Source: Bowmanella pacifica
GTDB taxonomy: Bacteria > Pseudomonadota > Gammaproteobacteria > Enterobacterales > Alteromonadaceae
Reading direction: 5' to 3'
Length of the DNA: 64,000 bases
Assembly (NCBI RefSeq): GCF_014645355.1
Contig: NZ_BMLS01000003.1
Span: 1-64,000 of the forward strand
This document shows positions 1-8,762 of this stretch, piece by piece; position 1 is the first letter of the stretch; every line of letters starts with the position of its first letter. The position numbers and the translations under genes are program-made. The notes under the pieces were generated by a model. It did no database searches. It was not told the DNA's origin and worked only from the letters and a program-made list of their open reading frames with translations.

Positions 1-51
1 TCTGAACGCCTCGAAGGATCGGTCAACCGATCGCTCGAATATTTCTTAACT

Positions 52-81
52 GATCGGCATTAGGCCGATTGGCCCGTTTTT
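52..81 (+). terminator. possible intrinsic terminator of an upstream gene
   Basis: A 7-bp imperfect hairpin (GATCGGC at 52-58 with GCCGATT at 64-70, one G-T pair) is followed by a short T run at 77-81. A second inverted repeat (GATCGGT/ACCGATC) lies at 17-32. Both could belong to the end of a gene left of the window. The stem is short and the T run is offset, so this is a weak call. Confidence 0.3.
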
Positions 82-205
82 ACTCAGGGATGGTATGCCT
101 CGGTAGCATGGATGCCAAAGCGTGGCGAGGTCCGAATCAGATCGAAAACTTTCATTGATGAAAAGTTGTGCTTTACTCTCTTCAGATAAGCCACTCGCCT
201 TGCCT

Positions 206-337
206 ATGAAAGTCACCTCTGATGTGCGCCTGTTGATGAAGGTGCTCTACTACCTGACCCTGATTGCCACAGTGGGCATGGTTGCCTATCTGTTCTGGTT
301 AACTTTTGTCACCATATACAACGGCTTATTGAGTTGA
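206..337 (+). CDS. possible small membrane protein, unrecognised
   Basis: An open frame encodes 43 residues from the ATG at 206, or 71 from a start at 122. The C-terminal half is one long hydrophobic stretch that would make a single membrane helix, preceded by a short basic stretch. I do not recognise the family. It is convergent with tusE, and there is no clear Shine-Dalgarno before either start. It could be a genuine small inner-membrane protein or a chance frame; the main support is the clean transmembrane pattern. Confidence 0.25.
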   Translation: MKVTSDVRLLMKVLYYLTLIATVGMVAYLFWLTFVTIYNGLLS

Positions 338-390
338 CCCCGTTAGTGGTTAGCGAAGGAGCACAAGCTGCCATCCAGAATGTGGTATCT

Positions 391-729
391 CTACAAACAT
401 TTTGCCGGTTTCGGCAGACCAGCCAATTTAGTGGCTTGTTTGGCCGGGCCTTCTGGAAACAATCGCTGTAAATAGCGGCTGTTGCCTTTCTCCGGACCAT
501 AGGTTTTTTCCATTGCCTTGACCAGTGCGCGGATCGCGGGGCTGGTATTAAACTCTTGATAGAAGGCACGCACAAAACGCACCACTTCCCAATGGGCGTC
601 GGTCATTTCAATGCCTTCGCGTTGTGCTAAATGCAGGGCCAGTGCTTCGTCCCAATCCTGGTTGTTTAATAAGTATCCGGCTTTATCGACCAGGATAGTG
701 CGGCCGTTAAATTCTATTGATTGTTCCAT
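391..729 (-). CDS. tusE: TusE, DsrC-like sulfur carrier
   Basis: 112-residue protein of the DsrC/TusE/DsvC family. It ends in ...KPAKCL, so the catalytic cysteine sits at the penultimate position (C111) as in the family. In E. coli TusE accepts persulfide sulfur from TusBCD and passes it to MnmA for 2-thiolation of U34 in tRNA for Lys, Glu and Gln. The start overlaps the tusB stop by one base (position 729) and the order is tusD-tusC-tusB-tusE on the minus strand, so the four genes should form one operon. The length matches the family (about 110). Confidence 0.95.
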   Translation of the reverse strand: MEQSIEFNGRTILVDKAGYLLNNQDWDEALALHLAQREGIEMTDAHWEVVRFVRAFYQEFNTSPAIRALVKAMEKTYGPEKGNSRYLQRLFPEGPAKQATKLAGLPKPAKCL

Positions 730-1016
730 TACCAGCTAATTACGTTGTCAAATTTAAGGGTGAGGGTCACCAATTCAGGGTAACCAATAACATGAACCTG
801 CTCCGGAGCGCTGATGCCACGAGCCTCTATATCCTCCTTCAAGGCATAAAGCGATGAAACTGAGGTCATCGGGTTGTACCAGGCTTGTTCTTGCCCTCTG
901 AGGGCATACACGGCGTCCTGCATAAGCACTATGCCATCTTGCTCAGTTACTCTGCCCAAACACTGGCAGAGGCTTTGGTCTGAAAAGGGGCTGGCACGTA
1001 ACAAATGCAGGATCAT
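729..1016 (-). CDS. tusB: TusB, sulfur relay subunit
   Basis: 95-residue DsrH/TusB family protein, beginning with the typical [10 protein letters not shown] strand. It is the small subunit of the cytoplasmic TusBCD heterohexamer, which relays sulfur from TusA to TusE for tRNA 2-thiouridine synthesis. It shares single-base junctions with tusC (1016) and tusE (729), which implies translational coupling. TusB carries no catalytic cysteine in this family. The sequence is divergent, so the assignment rests on the N-terminal pattern plus its position between tusC and tusE. Confidence 0.9.
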   Translation of the reverse strand: MILHLLRASPFSDQSLCQCLGRVTEQDGIVLMQDAVYALRGQEQAWYNPMTSVSSLYALKEDIEARGISAPEQVHVIGYPELVTLTLKFDNVISW

Positions 1017-1378
1017 TAAAAACTCACTATATGGTTAAAGCTGGCTAATGCTTCCCGCAGCGCGTCGGGTGCTAGTACTTGCACTGGTATACAGAGATCG
1101 GCTTGAGTTAACCCTCTGGCCTGCAGGCTTTGCTGGCAAACGACTAAGGTATCGATGTCGTAGAACTCCAGGGCGGCGAAGGTTTTGCTGTAGTTTTTGC
1201 GTAATACAGCGTCAGGCTTTTGACCGGTAAGTAACTGAAATACACCGTCATCTAAAAAAAATAAGCCAACGTCCTGTCCAAAACTTCCGGCTACCAACGT
1301 CATATCCAGTGCTTCCTGGCCTTGACTATGGCCGTGAGGGGCTGTTCGGTTAATAATGGCGATTCGTTTGCTTGTCAT
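1016..1378 (-). CDS. tusC: TusC, sulfur relay subunit
   Basis: 120-residue DsrF/TusC family protein. The N-terminal half holds the family's early beta-alpha unit (IAIINRTAPHGHSQGQEALD) and then the FLDDGVFQL stretch. It is part of the TusBCD complex of the tRNA thiolation relay and has no catalytic cysteine role in E. coli. The gene overlaps tusD and tusB by one base on each side, consistent with co-translation in a tusDCBE operon. Confidence 0.93.
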   Translation of the reverse strand: MTSKRIAIINRTAPHGHSQGQEALDMTLVAGSFGQDVGLFFLDDGVFQLLTGQKPDAVLRKNYSKTFAALEFYDIDTLVVCQQSLQARGLTQADLCIPVQVLAPDALREALASFNHIVSF

Positions 1379-1761
1379 CAGAATTGTACCACCCGATCAA
1401 CATCCAGCATCTCCATAAACTGGCCTAAACCGCTGGCGGTCATAGGGGGCTGAATATTGTGGCCGCTATAACCTTGTTCCTGACTATCTTGTTCGGATAG
1501 CAATCCTCGCCTGGCGGCGGCGGTGCTGCATACATGAAGTTCCACACCCTGTGCCTTTAACGCCCGCCATGCAACGGACAGATTCAGTTCATCAGCGGGA
1601 GGTGTAAGCCAGGCACTGGCATTGTTAACGCCAGCTTGATAGAAAAATACCCCTTTAACACTGTGTCCTAGTGCCAGTGCGGCCTGGATAAACTTAAGGG
1701 CGCTGTTACTGCCCTGAGTATCAAAAGGAGCTGAGGTTACTAGAATGGAAAATGTCGCCAT
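1378..1761 (-). CDS. tusD: TusD, catalytic sulfur relay subunit
   Basis: 127-residue DsrE/TusD protein. The cysteine in HVCSTAAARRG falls at residue 78, the position of the catalytic Cys78 of E. coli TusD, which accepts persulfide from TusA. The N-terminus (FSILVTSAPFDTQGS) is typical of the family. It is the first gene of the tusDCBE operon and starts directly downstream of the terminator of the BI-1 family gene, so its promoter must lie in or before that short gap. Confidence 0.95.
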   Translation of the reverse strand: MATFSILVTSAPFDTQGSNSALKFIQAALALGHSVKGVFFYQAGVNNASAWLTPPADELNLSVAWRALKAQGVELHVCSTAAARRGLLSEQDSQEQGYSGHNIQPPMTASGLGQFMEMLDVDRVVQF

Positions 1762-1763
1762 AG

Positions 1764-1794
1764 ATAAAAAAAACGCCCTGCTTGGCAGGGCGTT
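1764..1794 (-). terminator. intrinsic terminator of the BI-1 family gene
   Basis: On the minus strand a perfect 9-bp stem (AACGCCCTG/CAGGGCGTT, 1772-1794) with a 5-nt loop is followed by a run of eight T (A run at 1765-1772 on the plus strand). It lies just after the stop at 1801 and just before tusD, separating the two units. Confidence 0.85.
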
Positions 1795-1800
1795 AGTGTA

Positions 1801-2469
1801 TCAGTCGTCTCCGCCGAACGCACCAAGCAGATGCAGGATGGAGGTGAACAAATTGTAGATGCTGAGGTACAGACTCACGGTTGCACGAATGTAGTTGGTT
1901 TCGCCACCGTTAATGATACGGCTGGTATCAAACAGAATAAAACCAGACATAATCAGCACGATACCTGCACTGATGGCCAGACTCATGGCCGGAATTTGCA
2001 GGAAAATATTCGCAATCGCTGCAACTAACGCCACGATCATACCGATCATCAGGAAACCACCCATAAAGGAGAAGTCTTTTTTGGTGGTCAAAGCGTATGC
2101 TGACAAACCAAAGAAAACCAGGGCGGTTGCACCGAATGCCTGCATAATTAGCTCTGGACCGTTTTGCAAACCGGCATAGTAATTCAGGGTGAAGCCAAGC
2201 GAACCACCGAGTAAACCGGTAAACGCAAACACCCAGAAAATACCAGATGCGGTGTCAGCTTTTTTGTTAACGACAAACAGCAGCACCAAGGCGCCGATGT
2301 TCATGCCAATGGCAGCCAATGGGGAAATACCCACGGCCATGGTCAAGCCTGCACACACAGCACTGAAGACCAAGGTCATGGCCAGCAACGTATAAGTGTT
2401 GCGCAGTACTTTGTTTGTCTCCAATACCGAGGCTTGTGACGAACTGCTATAAAGGGTTCTCTGATCCAT
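1801..2469 (-). CDS. yccA: Bax inhibitor-1 / YccA family membrane protein
   Basis: 222-residue polytopic inner-membrane protein with about seven hydrophobic segments and a short polar N-terminus. It ends with the aspartate-containing motif ISAGIVLIMSGFILFDTSRI followed by a last membrane segment, as in the BI-1/UPF0005 family (YccA, YbhL). In E. coli YccA interacts with and is degraded by FtsH. Next to the tus genes the YccA assignment is natural, because yccA lies beside tusE (yccK) in E. coli. It is monocistronic, with its own terminator. Confidence 0.9.
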   Translation of the reverse strand: MDQRTLYSSSSQASVLETNKVLRNTYTLLAMTLVFSAVCAGLTMAVGISPLAAIGMNIGALVLLFVVNKKADTASGIFWVFAFTGLLGGSLGFTLNYYAGLQNGPELIMQAFGATALVFFGLSAYALTTKKDFSFMGGFLMIGMIVALVAAIANIFLQIPAMSLAISAGIVLIMSGFILFDTSRIINGGETNYIRATVSLYLSIYNLFTSILHLLGAFGGDD

Positions 2470-2647
2470 TTATCACTCCGAAGTTAAACCAGTTAAACAC
2501 TAGCTGATTTCTTTGGCTATTTTTATGGGCTTTAGTTCCATTTTCAAGGAATTCCGCTTGTAGTGGTGTCGGTTTGCGCCAAATTGCTGTTTATTAGAGC
2601 AATCTGCTCAAACTGTCATCATTCAGTAATTTAAAGAAAAAATACCC

Positions 2648-2676
2648 TTTACAAGGCGCAAAAAGCTCATTAGTAT
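2648..2676 (+). promoter_or_regulatory. sigma-70 promoter of tRNA-Ser
   Basis: TTTACA (2648-2653), a 17-bp spacer and TAGTAT (2671-2676), followed by a GC-rich stretch (GCACGCC) typical of stable-RNA promoters. Transcription would start about 8 nt before the mature tRNA end at 2691. Confidence 0.65.
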
Positions 2677-2690
2677 GCACGCCACTTCAC

Positions 2691-2782
2691 GGAGAGCTGG
2701 CAGAGCTCGGTTGAATGCACCTGACTTGAAATCAGGCGAAGGGTTAAACCTTCCGGGGGTTCGAATCCCTCGCTCTCCGCCA
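2691..2782 (+). tRNA. tRNA-Ser(UGA)
   Basis: The 92-nt sequence folds as a class II tRNA. The acceptor stem is GGAGAGC/GCTCTCC with discriminator G and an encoded CCA. The anticodon arm is CCTGA-CTTGAAA-TCAGG, giving anticodon TGA. A long variable arm (GAAGG..CCTTC) is present and the T-loop is TTCGAAT. The long variable arm and anticodon identify serine, reading UCA codons. It is followed at once by an intrinsic terminator. Confidence 0.97.
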
Positions 2783-2786
2783 TATT

Positions 2787-2829
2787 AAAGAAAACGGCCC
2801 TGTTCGAAAGAACCGGGCCGTTTTCTTTT
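2787..2829 (+). terminator. intrinsic terminator after tRNA-Ser
   Basis: A long stem (AAGAAAACGGCCC/GGGCCGTTTTCTT) with a short loop around TTCGAAAGAA ends in a T-rich run. Its symmetric A- and T-rich flanks mean it could work in both directions, but only the tRNA precedes it. Confidence 0.9.
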
Positions 2830-3158
2830 GTGCTGTGTTTTGTCATCCCTCGCGTAGTCAGATAATTGTTCTCTATGCGTCTATTGGGTGGCGATGGCCT
2901 CGCTATGCTTGGCCTGGTGGTTGAAGAAGCGCGCAGACGCGAGGAGCCTTTTGTCTGGCTTGATGCGCTATAAGCAGTAATATTCAAGGGATGCGGTTGT
3001 ACACCCGAGAAGGGACTGCACTGCTGGGCGAGTAGCCTTTTCAAACAGATATCCGCGATATCGGTATGAAAGTGATGGCACTCGCCCTTTAACGCCTCGG
3101 CACCTGAACTTGCCTATAATCTTTTTAATTCCATTTAATGCGCGAATCGGGAGGGTAA
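2830..3158. other. non-coding gap after tRNA-Ser; possible gene remnant
   Basis: No convincing gene. A short plus-strand frame (about 2875-2973) reads MRLLGGDGLAMLGLVVEEAR and ends ...EEPFVWLDAL; it looks protein-like but has no recognised relative and no clear ribosome site. A TATAAT-like hexamer at 3114-3119 may serve the SpoIIAA-like gene that follows. The 3' side of a tRNA is a common integration site, but no direct repeat of the tRNA end was seen here. Confidence 0.3.
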
Positions 3159-3536
3159 ATGCACCGGCATGGAATGGCTATCGGGCTGGAGCGACATGAC
3201 GAACACGTGTTTCTGACATTAAGGCTATGGGGAAAACTAACCCACAGTGATTATCAACTGCTGACTCCTATGTTAGAGCAGGCTATAGGGGGCCTGACTA
3301 AACCCAGGATTAACGCATTAGTGGATGCCAGGGACTTTCAAGGATGGGAGCTCAGAGCAGCATGGGATGACTTCAAGCTGGGCATGAAACACGGCAGTGC
3401 GTTTCATCGTATCGCTGTGGTGGGCCACAATCCAATGCAAGGCTTTGTGACCCGGCTAGGGGGCTGGTTTATTGAGGGACAGGCCCGTTACTTTGAAAAC
3501 GAAGGCGACGCCTTAGCCTGGTTACTCGAAGGCTAG
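3159..3536 (+). CDS. SpoIIAA-like (STAS/CRAL-TRIO type) protein
   Basis: 125-residue soluble protein resembling the SpoIIAA-like family (STAS-fold, formerly DUF3478). The N-terminal LERHDEHVFLTLRLWGKLTH strand pattern, the central INALVDARDFQGWELRAAWD and the later HRIAVVG / WFIEGQARYF segments are the family's conserved blocks. The cellular role of these small proteins is not established. The start at 3159 is supported by a strong GGGAGGG site 3 nt upstream; an alternative ATG is at 3174. It stands alone and is convergent with the RND efflux operon. Confidence 0.8.
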   Translation: MHRHGMAIGLERHDEHVFLTLRLWGKLTHSDYQLLTPMLEQAIGGLTKPRINALVDARDFQGWELRAAWDDFKLGMKHGSAFHRIAVVGHNPMQGFVTRLGGWFIEGQARYFENEGDALAWLLEG

Positions 3537-3550
3537 TACAGCCTTCGAGT
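3524..3550. terminator. hairpin between convergent genes
   Basis: A perfect 10-bp stem (ACTCGAAGGC 3524-3533, GCCTTCGAGT 3541-3550) with a 7-nt loop spans the stop codon of the SpoIIAA-like gene. It lies just beyond the 3' end of the RND permease gene. No strong T run follows on either strand, so termination may be inefficient. Confidence 0.55.
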
Positions 3551-3559
3551 TATAACAGG

Positions 3560-6500
3560 TTACGCGTTACCATCTTGTTGTTTGGATTGTCCTTTAACCC
3601 GCTCCCTGAGTCGTTGCACCTGCGCGTAAAACAAAGGAATAAGCAACGTGCCAAGCAGGGTGGCCGCTATCATACCAGATAGCACAGTCAAACCGAGTGA
3701 CACGCGACTGGCGGCACCCGCGCCACTGGCAAAGACCAAAGGCAGGACGCCCAAAATAAAGGACAGGGCGGTCATCAATACGGCCCTAAATCTCAGCCTC
3801 GCTGCGTTTAACGCGGCCCCGAAGATACTCTCGCCCTGAGCCCGCTGTTCCATGGCAAATTCCACTATCAAAATGGCGGTTTTAGTGGACAGGCCGATAA
3901 GCAGAATCAATCCGACCTGAGCGTAAATATTGTTGGCCAGTCCCACGCTGAAAAGACCCAGCATTGCCCCAAACAGGGCCAGGGGCACAGCGGCAATCAC
4001 CGAGAAGGGGATACTCCAGCTTTCATATTGGGCAACCAGAAACAGGTAAACAAACAATACCGCCAGACCAAATAAAATGGGTGCCATATTGCCAGCTTCC
4101 ATTTCCTGTTTAGACTGTCCTGCCCATTCGTAGGTGTAGCCTGTTGGTAGGGCTTCTGCCAGCTCTTGCATAGTGGCAATCGCCTGCCCACTGGAGTAGC
4201 CCTCACTGGCCTGTCCGCTGACACTGGCACTGCGGTATAGGTTAAAATGTTGGATGCTGGTTGGCCCTAAGATGGGTTGTAGTGACGCCAAGGTGGTCAG
4301 AGGCACCATATCGCCCTGAGCATTTCGCACATAATAGTGTTGTAAATCTGAGGCCTGAGTACGGTAGGCAGCATCAGCTTGCATCATGACCTGATAGGTT
4401 CGGCCGAATTGGTTGAAATCGTTAATGTATAAAGAACCAAGCTGGGCCTGCAGAGTCAGGAAAATATCATTCAGTGCCACCCCTTGAGCCTTGGCTTTGT
4501 TGCGGTCTATTTCCAGCAAATATTGCGGCACATTGGCCCTGTAGGTGCTGAATACCCGGGTAAGCTCGGGGCGTTGATTGGCTTCAAAAATAAGGCCGTT
4601 CATCACTTGCGCTAGGGCAACCGGGTCGCGACCTTCGCTGTCTTGCAAACGGAACTCAAAACCTGAACTGGCCCCCAGGCCAGGAATAGGGGGTGGGTTA
4701 AACACCATGATCTGTGCATCGGGTAAGGTCCAAAGCTGTCCCATGAGTCTTGGAATCAACTGCTGCAGTCCCAACGCAGGGTCTTCACGCTCTTCCCAGT
4801 CCTTGAGTACCACAATGCCCAGGCCATTATTAGAGGCTGCGCCACCTAACAGGGAGATGCCTGAAACGGCGATAAAGTCGCTGACCGCCGGGTCGTTGCG
4901 TACTATGTCGTCGATCTTATGCATAACATCTAAGGTGCGGTTGCTGGCTGCGGCGTCTGGCAATTGCACATCAACAAATACAAAGCCCTGATCTTCGCCA
5001 GGCACAAAAGCCGTTGGTACAGTCTTCACCAGCCACAAAGTGGCGCCAAACAACAGCAGCGCGACCAGGCTCATACGACCTGCACGTTTCAATATGTGGC
5101 CTACCAGCCCCTGGTAATGATGAGTGCTGGATAAAATACCGCGCTCAAAAAAGGCCAGCCAGCGTACCGGCCGCATATCTTTGTGTAGTAGCAAAGAGCA
5201 CAAGGCTGGGCTTAAGGTCAGGGCGTTGATAGAGGAAATCAGCACGGCACAGGAGATAGTGACGGAAAACTGCTTATAGAGTTCGCCGGTGATGCCGGGC
5301 ATAAACCCTACTGGTACAAACACAGCCAGCAGCACCAGTGTGGTGGCAATAATAGGGCCGGTAACTTGCTGCATGGCTTTGGCCACGGCGTCTTTAACCG
5401 CTAGCTGCTCTTCTTTTAAAATGCGTTCAACATTCTCAATGACTATGATGGCATCGTCGACCACTATGCCTATTGCCAGCACCAGGCCAAACAGGGTGAT
5501 AGTGTTAATGCTGTAGCCCAACGCCAGCATGCAGGCAAAGGTGCCAATCAGCGAAACCGGAATGGCAATAGAAGGGATCAGCGTCGCCCGCCAGTTTTGC
5601 AAAAACAAAAAAACCACCAGAATCACCAGAGCCACCGCCTCAAACAGCGTGGCGATCACCTCTTCAATAGAGCGCTCGATAAACTCTGTGCTGTCAAAGG
5701 GGATAGAGTAGTGCAGACCTTGCGGGAAAGATTGGCTCAGCTCATCCATCCTCGCTTTTACCAATGCCGCCACTTCGGTGGCATTGGCTTCAGAGAGTTG
5801 GTAGATCACCAAAAAGGCGGTGTCCTGCTGATTAAGTTTGGCTTCAATGGCGTAGTCTTTTGAACCCAGCTCTATTCTCGCGATATCGCGCAGGCGCACA
5901 AAGTTGCCGTTGGGGTTTGATCTGATAATAGTTTGACCAAACTCTTCCGGGCTTTGCAATCGGCCCCTGGCCTGAATGGCATATTCAAATTGTTGCCCCG
6001 CCGGGACAGGGGCAGCGCCCAACTTTCCGGCAGCCACTATGGTATTTTGTTCGCCCAGGGCCTGACGAATATCACTCACGGTAATGCCCAGTGAGGTCAT
6101 TTTGTCAGGGTTTAGCCAGATACGCATGGAATAGGTTTTCTCACCCATAACCGTGGCCGCCGCCACGCCTTTGAGACGGCCTAAGGGTTCGGTCAGATAA
6201 TTGGTGGCGTAATTGGAGAGAAAGATGGCATCCAGCTCCGGGCTATCTGAGTATAACGTCACCCCCATCAACATGTTGCTGGACTGCTTCTTCACTGAGA
6301 CGCCCTGACGCTTAACTTCTTCGGGTAACCCGGCTTCGGCCAGCGCCACCCGGTTTTGTACATTCACCTGGGCAATATCGGTATCTGTACCGACTTTAAA
6401 GTAAACCGTAATGTTGGCTGTACCGTTATTCGAGGCGGTGGACTCCATATACATCATGTTTTCCACCCCATTGACCTTTTCTTCAATGGGCCTGATGACC

Positions 6501-6682
6501 GACTCTTCCACTATCTGTGCGGAGGCGCCCGGGTAAACCGCATTGATTTGTACCTGTGGCGGCGTGATCTGCGGATACATATTGACCGGCAGTTGGGTCA
6601 GGGCAATTAAACCCGCCAGGGTAATAACAATGGAAATAACCAGCGCAAATTTGGGCCGGTAAATAAAGATTTTACTGATCAT
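3560..6682 (-). CDS. RND multidrug efflux permease (AcrB/MexF-like, HAE1)
   Basis: 1040-residue inner-membrane transporter of the hydrophobe/amphiphile efflux-1 group. The N-terminus ([20 protein letters not shown]) is the first membrane helix. The paired aspartates of the proton relay are in [16 protein letters not shown], and the matching lysine is in [15 protein letters not shown]. Two large periplasmic loops and twelve hydrophobic segments fit AcrB. It is translated after its adaptor gene, which ends 9 nt upstream, and no outer-membrane TolC partner gene is nearby. The substrate cannot be read from sequence. Confidence 0.95.
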   Translation of the reverse strand: MISKIFIYRPKFALVISIVITLAGLIALTQLPVNMYPQITPPQVQINAVYPGASAQIVEESVIRPIEEKVNGVENMMYMESTASNNGTANITVYFKVGTDTDIAQVNVQNRVALAEAGLPEEVKRQGVSVKKQSSNMLMGVTLYSDSPELDAIFLSNYATNYLTEPLGRLKGVAAATVMGEKTYSMRIWLNPDKMTSLGITVSDIRQALGEQNTIVAAGKLGAAPVPAGQQFEYAIQARGRLQSPEEFGQTIIRSNPNGNFVRLRDIARIELGSKDYAIEAKLNQQDTAFLVIYQLSEANATEVAALVKARMDELSQSFPQGLHYSIPFDSTEFIERSIEEVIATLFEAVALVILVVFLFLQNWRATLIPSIAIPVSLIGTFACMLALGYSINTITLFGLVLAIGIVVDDAIIVIENVERILKEEQLAVKDAVAKAMQQVTGPIIATTLVLLAVFVPVGFMPGITGELYKQFSVTISCAVLISSINALTLSPALCSLLLHKDMRPVRWLAFFERGILSSTHHYQGLVGHILKRAGRMSLVALLLFGATLWLVKTVPTAFVPGEDQGFVFVDVQLPDAAASNRTLDVMHKIDDIVRNDPAVSDFIAVSGISLLGGAASNNGLGIVVLKDWEEREDPALGLQQLIPRLMGQLWTLPDAQIMVFNPPPIPGLGASSGFEFRLQDSEGRDPVALAQVMNGLIFEANQRPELTRVFSTYRANVPQYLLEIDRNKAKAQGVALNDIFLTLQAQLGSLYINDFNQFGRTYQVMMQADAAYRTQASDLQHYYVRNAQGDMVPLTTLASLQPILGPTSIQHFNLYRSASVSGQASEGYSSGQAIATMQELAEALPTGYTYEWAGQSKQEMEAGNMAPILFGLAVLFVYLFLVAQYESWSIPFSVIAAVPLALFGAMLGLFSVGLANNIYAQVGLILLIGLSTKTAILIVEFAMEQRAQGESIFGAALNAARLRFRAVLMTALSFILGVLPLVFASGAGAASRVSLGLTVLSGMIAATLLGTLLIPLFYAQVQRLRERVKGQSKQQDGNA

Positions 6683-6691
6683 CGGCCGGCC

Positions 6692-7855
6692 TTATAGATT
6701 ATCGCTGACAACACCCGTGATAGGGTCAACGCGTTTCATCACACTTTGTACTTGAATACCGGGCCTGACTTTTTGCAGCCCTTCAATAATCACCTGATCA
6801 CCGGCATTGAGGCCGGACTCTACTGCCCACATAGCGTGGATTCGACGGCCAAGCGTCACCGGGCGACGGCTGACTTCCTGATTACTGTCCACCACCAACA
6901 CAAACTTGCCTTGCTGGCTGTCTTGTACTGCCGCTTGAGGCACCATAGCCAACTGACTTTTGTCCTTGCTTTCCACCATCAAGGTAACAAACAGGCCCGG
7001 CATCACAATTTGGTCGGGGTTGGCGAAAAACGCACGTAGTTCAACGGTGCCGGTACTCTGGTCAATCTTGGTGTCGGCAAAATCCAGCGTACCGCTTTGT
7101 GCATATTCAGTGTTGTTGGGAAGCCGTAATCTCAGTTCGAAAGGGGCCTGGTCAGGCGACTGCTGAGCCTGGCTGTTGCGCTGGCGGTAGCTGATGTAAT
7201 CGGCTTCTTCGACCTGGAAGCTGACATAAATAGGATCGATGGCTGTCAGACTGGCCAGTGGACCGCTTTGCGGACCCACCACATTGCCGGTACTGTACGC
7301 CACTTTGCCTATCAGGCCAGAGAAGGGCGCCCGAATTTCGGTATAGCCCAAGTTAAGCTTGGCTTTTTCCAATGCGGCTTTAGCAGCTTCCACCCCGGCA
7401 TTGGCCTGAGACGCCATGGTGGTTAACTTATCTAAATCAGACTGAGAGATATAGCCCTGGCCCGCTACTTCCTTACCGCGTTTCAGGTCACGTTCCGCGC
7501 CTTCGGCGGCGGCAATCCTACTGCTTAAGTCCGCTTCGGCCTGGGCAACGCCGGATTGATATTCTGCAGGGTCAATACGCAGGAGCAGGCGCCCTTGCTC
7601 AACAAAGCTGCCTTCATTGAAATTGCGTTCAACCAATTCACCGGCGACCCGGGCCACCAATTCTACTTCCTGATAGGCTTCGGTTCGGGCAACAAACTCA
7701 CGATAGTTACCTACTTCCTGAACCTCAATGTAATAAACGCTCACCGAGGGGGGCGGGGCGGTGGCAGGCGCCGAAGGTTGCTTGTTACAACCGCTGAGAA
7801 ACAGGGCAAAAAGGAAAAAGGACGAGCAGGATAAACGAAAGCGCAAACACTTCAT
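6692..7855 (-). CDS. RND efflux periplasmic adaptor lipoprotein (AcrA/MexE-like)
   Basis: 388-residue membrane-fusion protein. The start is placed at the ATG ending at 7855 because GGGGAG lies 7 nt upstream and the next residues form a lipoprotein signal (basic MKCLRFR, hydrophobic core, lipobox LSGC). A longer reading to 7909 lacks this support. The order is beta-barrel/lipoyl half (VELVARVAGELVERNFNEG), a coiled-coil hairpin (residues about 95-170), the second lipoyl half (APFSGLIGKV) and a beta-barrel (FQVEEADYISY). It bridges the permease to an outer-membrane channel. Confidence 0.94.
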   Translation of the reverse strand: MKCLRFRLSCSSFFLFALFLSGCNKQPSAPATAPPPSVSVYYIEVQEVGNYREFVARTEAYQEVELVARVAGELVERNFNEGSFVEQGRLLLRIDPAEYQSGVAQAEADLSSRIAAAEGAERDLKRGKEVAGQGYISQSDLDKLTTMASQANAGVEAAKAALEKAKLNLGYTEIRAPFSGLIGKVAYSTGNVVGPQSGPLASLTAIDPIYVSFQVEEADYISYRQRNSQAQQSPDQAPFELRLRLPNNTEYAQSGTLDFADTKIDQSTGTVELRAFFANPDQIVMPGLFVTLMVESKDKSQLAMVPQAAVQDSQQGKFVLVVDSNQEVSRRPVTLGRRIHAMWAVESGLNAGDQVIIEGLQKVRPGIQVQSVMKRVDPITGVVSDNL

Positions 7856-7981
7856 GGGCAATCTCCCCGGTATACATGACCGATGGCTTGTTATTGTTGC
7901 AGCCGTCATGCTAAGACGGGAACAGTTACAATACTAGAAGCGATTGCTAAAAAGTGAAAGAAACCAAGGTATTGGCTTGGA

Positions 7982-8419
7982 TTAGCGCGGTATAGGAAAT
8001 TGTGGATAATCCTGCTGGCTAGGCGCCCCGGTCAGGCGGTTAAGTAGTTGCCGCTGGTTGGCCAGTAGGCGACCAGCGCGTTCGTTCATCATACTGCATA
8101 CGCTGGATTTCATCGCCAGTTCTTCCAGCAAACGGGCTGTGGCTTCTTTAAGGGGAGAGGGCAGGCGTTCTTTCAGGTGTTGTGCGCCCGCTTTATCCGG
8201 CGTGAGTCCAAGTTCCTGCAGGTATTGTTCACGGTGCTCATTAGAACGACGCAGCGTTTCAAGGGTTGCCAGAATGTCCTGATTCAGATGTGTCAGCTGT
8301 GAGCTCTCTCGACGGCTTAGCAGCTCATACTGCTTTTCCTGGGCATAAATAAGCTGATTTAGATTTGCCAGGTCATCTCGTAAGCTGGCAATAAAGCCTT
8401 TGACACTGTTAATGCTCAT
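7982..8419 (-). CDS. flgN: FlgN, flagellar chaperone for hook-associated proteins (lateral)
   Basis: 145-residue, mostly helical FlgN-family protein. FlgN is the cytoplasmic export chaperone of FlgK and FlgL. The N-terminal helix (LRDDLANLNQLIYAQEKQYE) and the following LSRRESSQLTHLNQDI segment carry the family pattern. Its ATG overlaps the flgM stop by 4 bp, and the order flgA-flgM-flgN divergent from flgB is the classic lateral arrangement (lfgNMA). It marks the left edge of the flagellar island; beyond it lies the RND efflux operon. Confidence 0.88.
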   Translation of the reverse strand: MSINSVKGFIASLRDDLANLNQLIYAQEKQYELLSRRESSQLTHLNQDILATLETLRRSNEHREQYLQELGLTPDKAGAQHLKERLPSPLKEATARLLEELAMKSSVCSMMNERAGRLLANQRQLLNRLTGAPSQQDYPQFPIPR

Positions 8420-8718
8420 GATCTGTGCATGTCCAATAAGGCGTCGATTAAACGCGCTTCGTCCAGCACCAGCTCACCATTAGCAATGGCATCACGCATC
8501 TGCTGTACTTTCTGCATATCTACGCCGTCGTGCTCCGCTAACGCCGAGAAGGCTTGTGAGGCAGATTTACTGGTATCACTGACCGAAGTGGACGCTTGAT
8601 TGTTCACCTGGCGTTGTAATCCTGGTTGCTGCTGCTCAGAGGCAGTCTGTTTTACCTGCTGCTGAAGCTTGTCCACCGGCAGCGCTGGCTGGCTTTGTAT
8701 TTTCATGTTGTTGCTCAC
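8416..8718 (-). CDS. flgM: FlgM, anti-sigma-28 factor (lateral)
   Basis: About 100-residue FlgM-family protein. The Gln/Ser-rich disordered N-terminal half is followed by the conserved helices (MQKVQQMRDAIANGELVLDE...IDALLDMH). It should bind and inhibit LafS, the sigma-28 encoded at 24437, until it is secreted through the completed hook. The listed start is a GTG at 8718 with a weak AGAG upstream; an ATG at 8706 (MKIQSQPALP) is an equally plausible start. It is co-transcribed with flgN. Confidence 0.9.
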   Translation of the reverse strand: MSNNMKIQSQPALPVDKLQQQVKQTASEQQQPGLQRQVNNQASTSVSDTSKSASQAFSALAEHDGVDMQKVQQMRDAIANGELVLDEARLIDALLDMHRS

Positions 8719-8762
8719 TATTTCGCTCTACTTATCCCAGGCGACCAGATGTTGGAAAATCT

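Noticed and set aside
2670-3044. 124-codon minus-strand frame across tRNA-Ser
   Set aside because: It is the antisense of tRNA-Ser (the familiar ESEGFEPPEG-type false protein) plus its terminator.
2691-3158. tRNA-Ser as an attachment site of an integrated element
   Set aside because: No integrase and no repeat of the tRNA 3' end found downstream in the window; flanking genes are ordinary.
8719-8762. sigma-28 promoter for flgM-flgN on the minus strand (TAAAG ... GCCTGGGATAA)
   Set aside because: The spacing is about 19 bp instead of 15 and the -10 match is poor.
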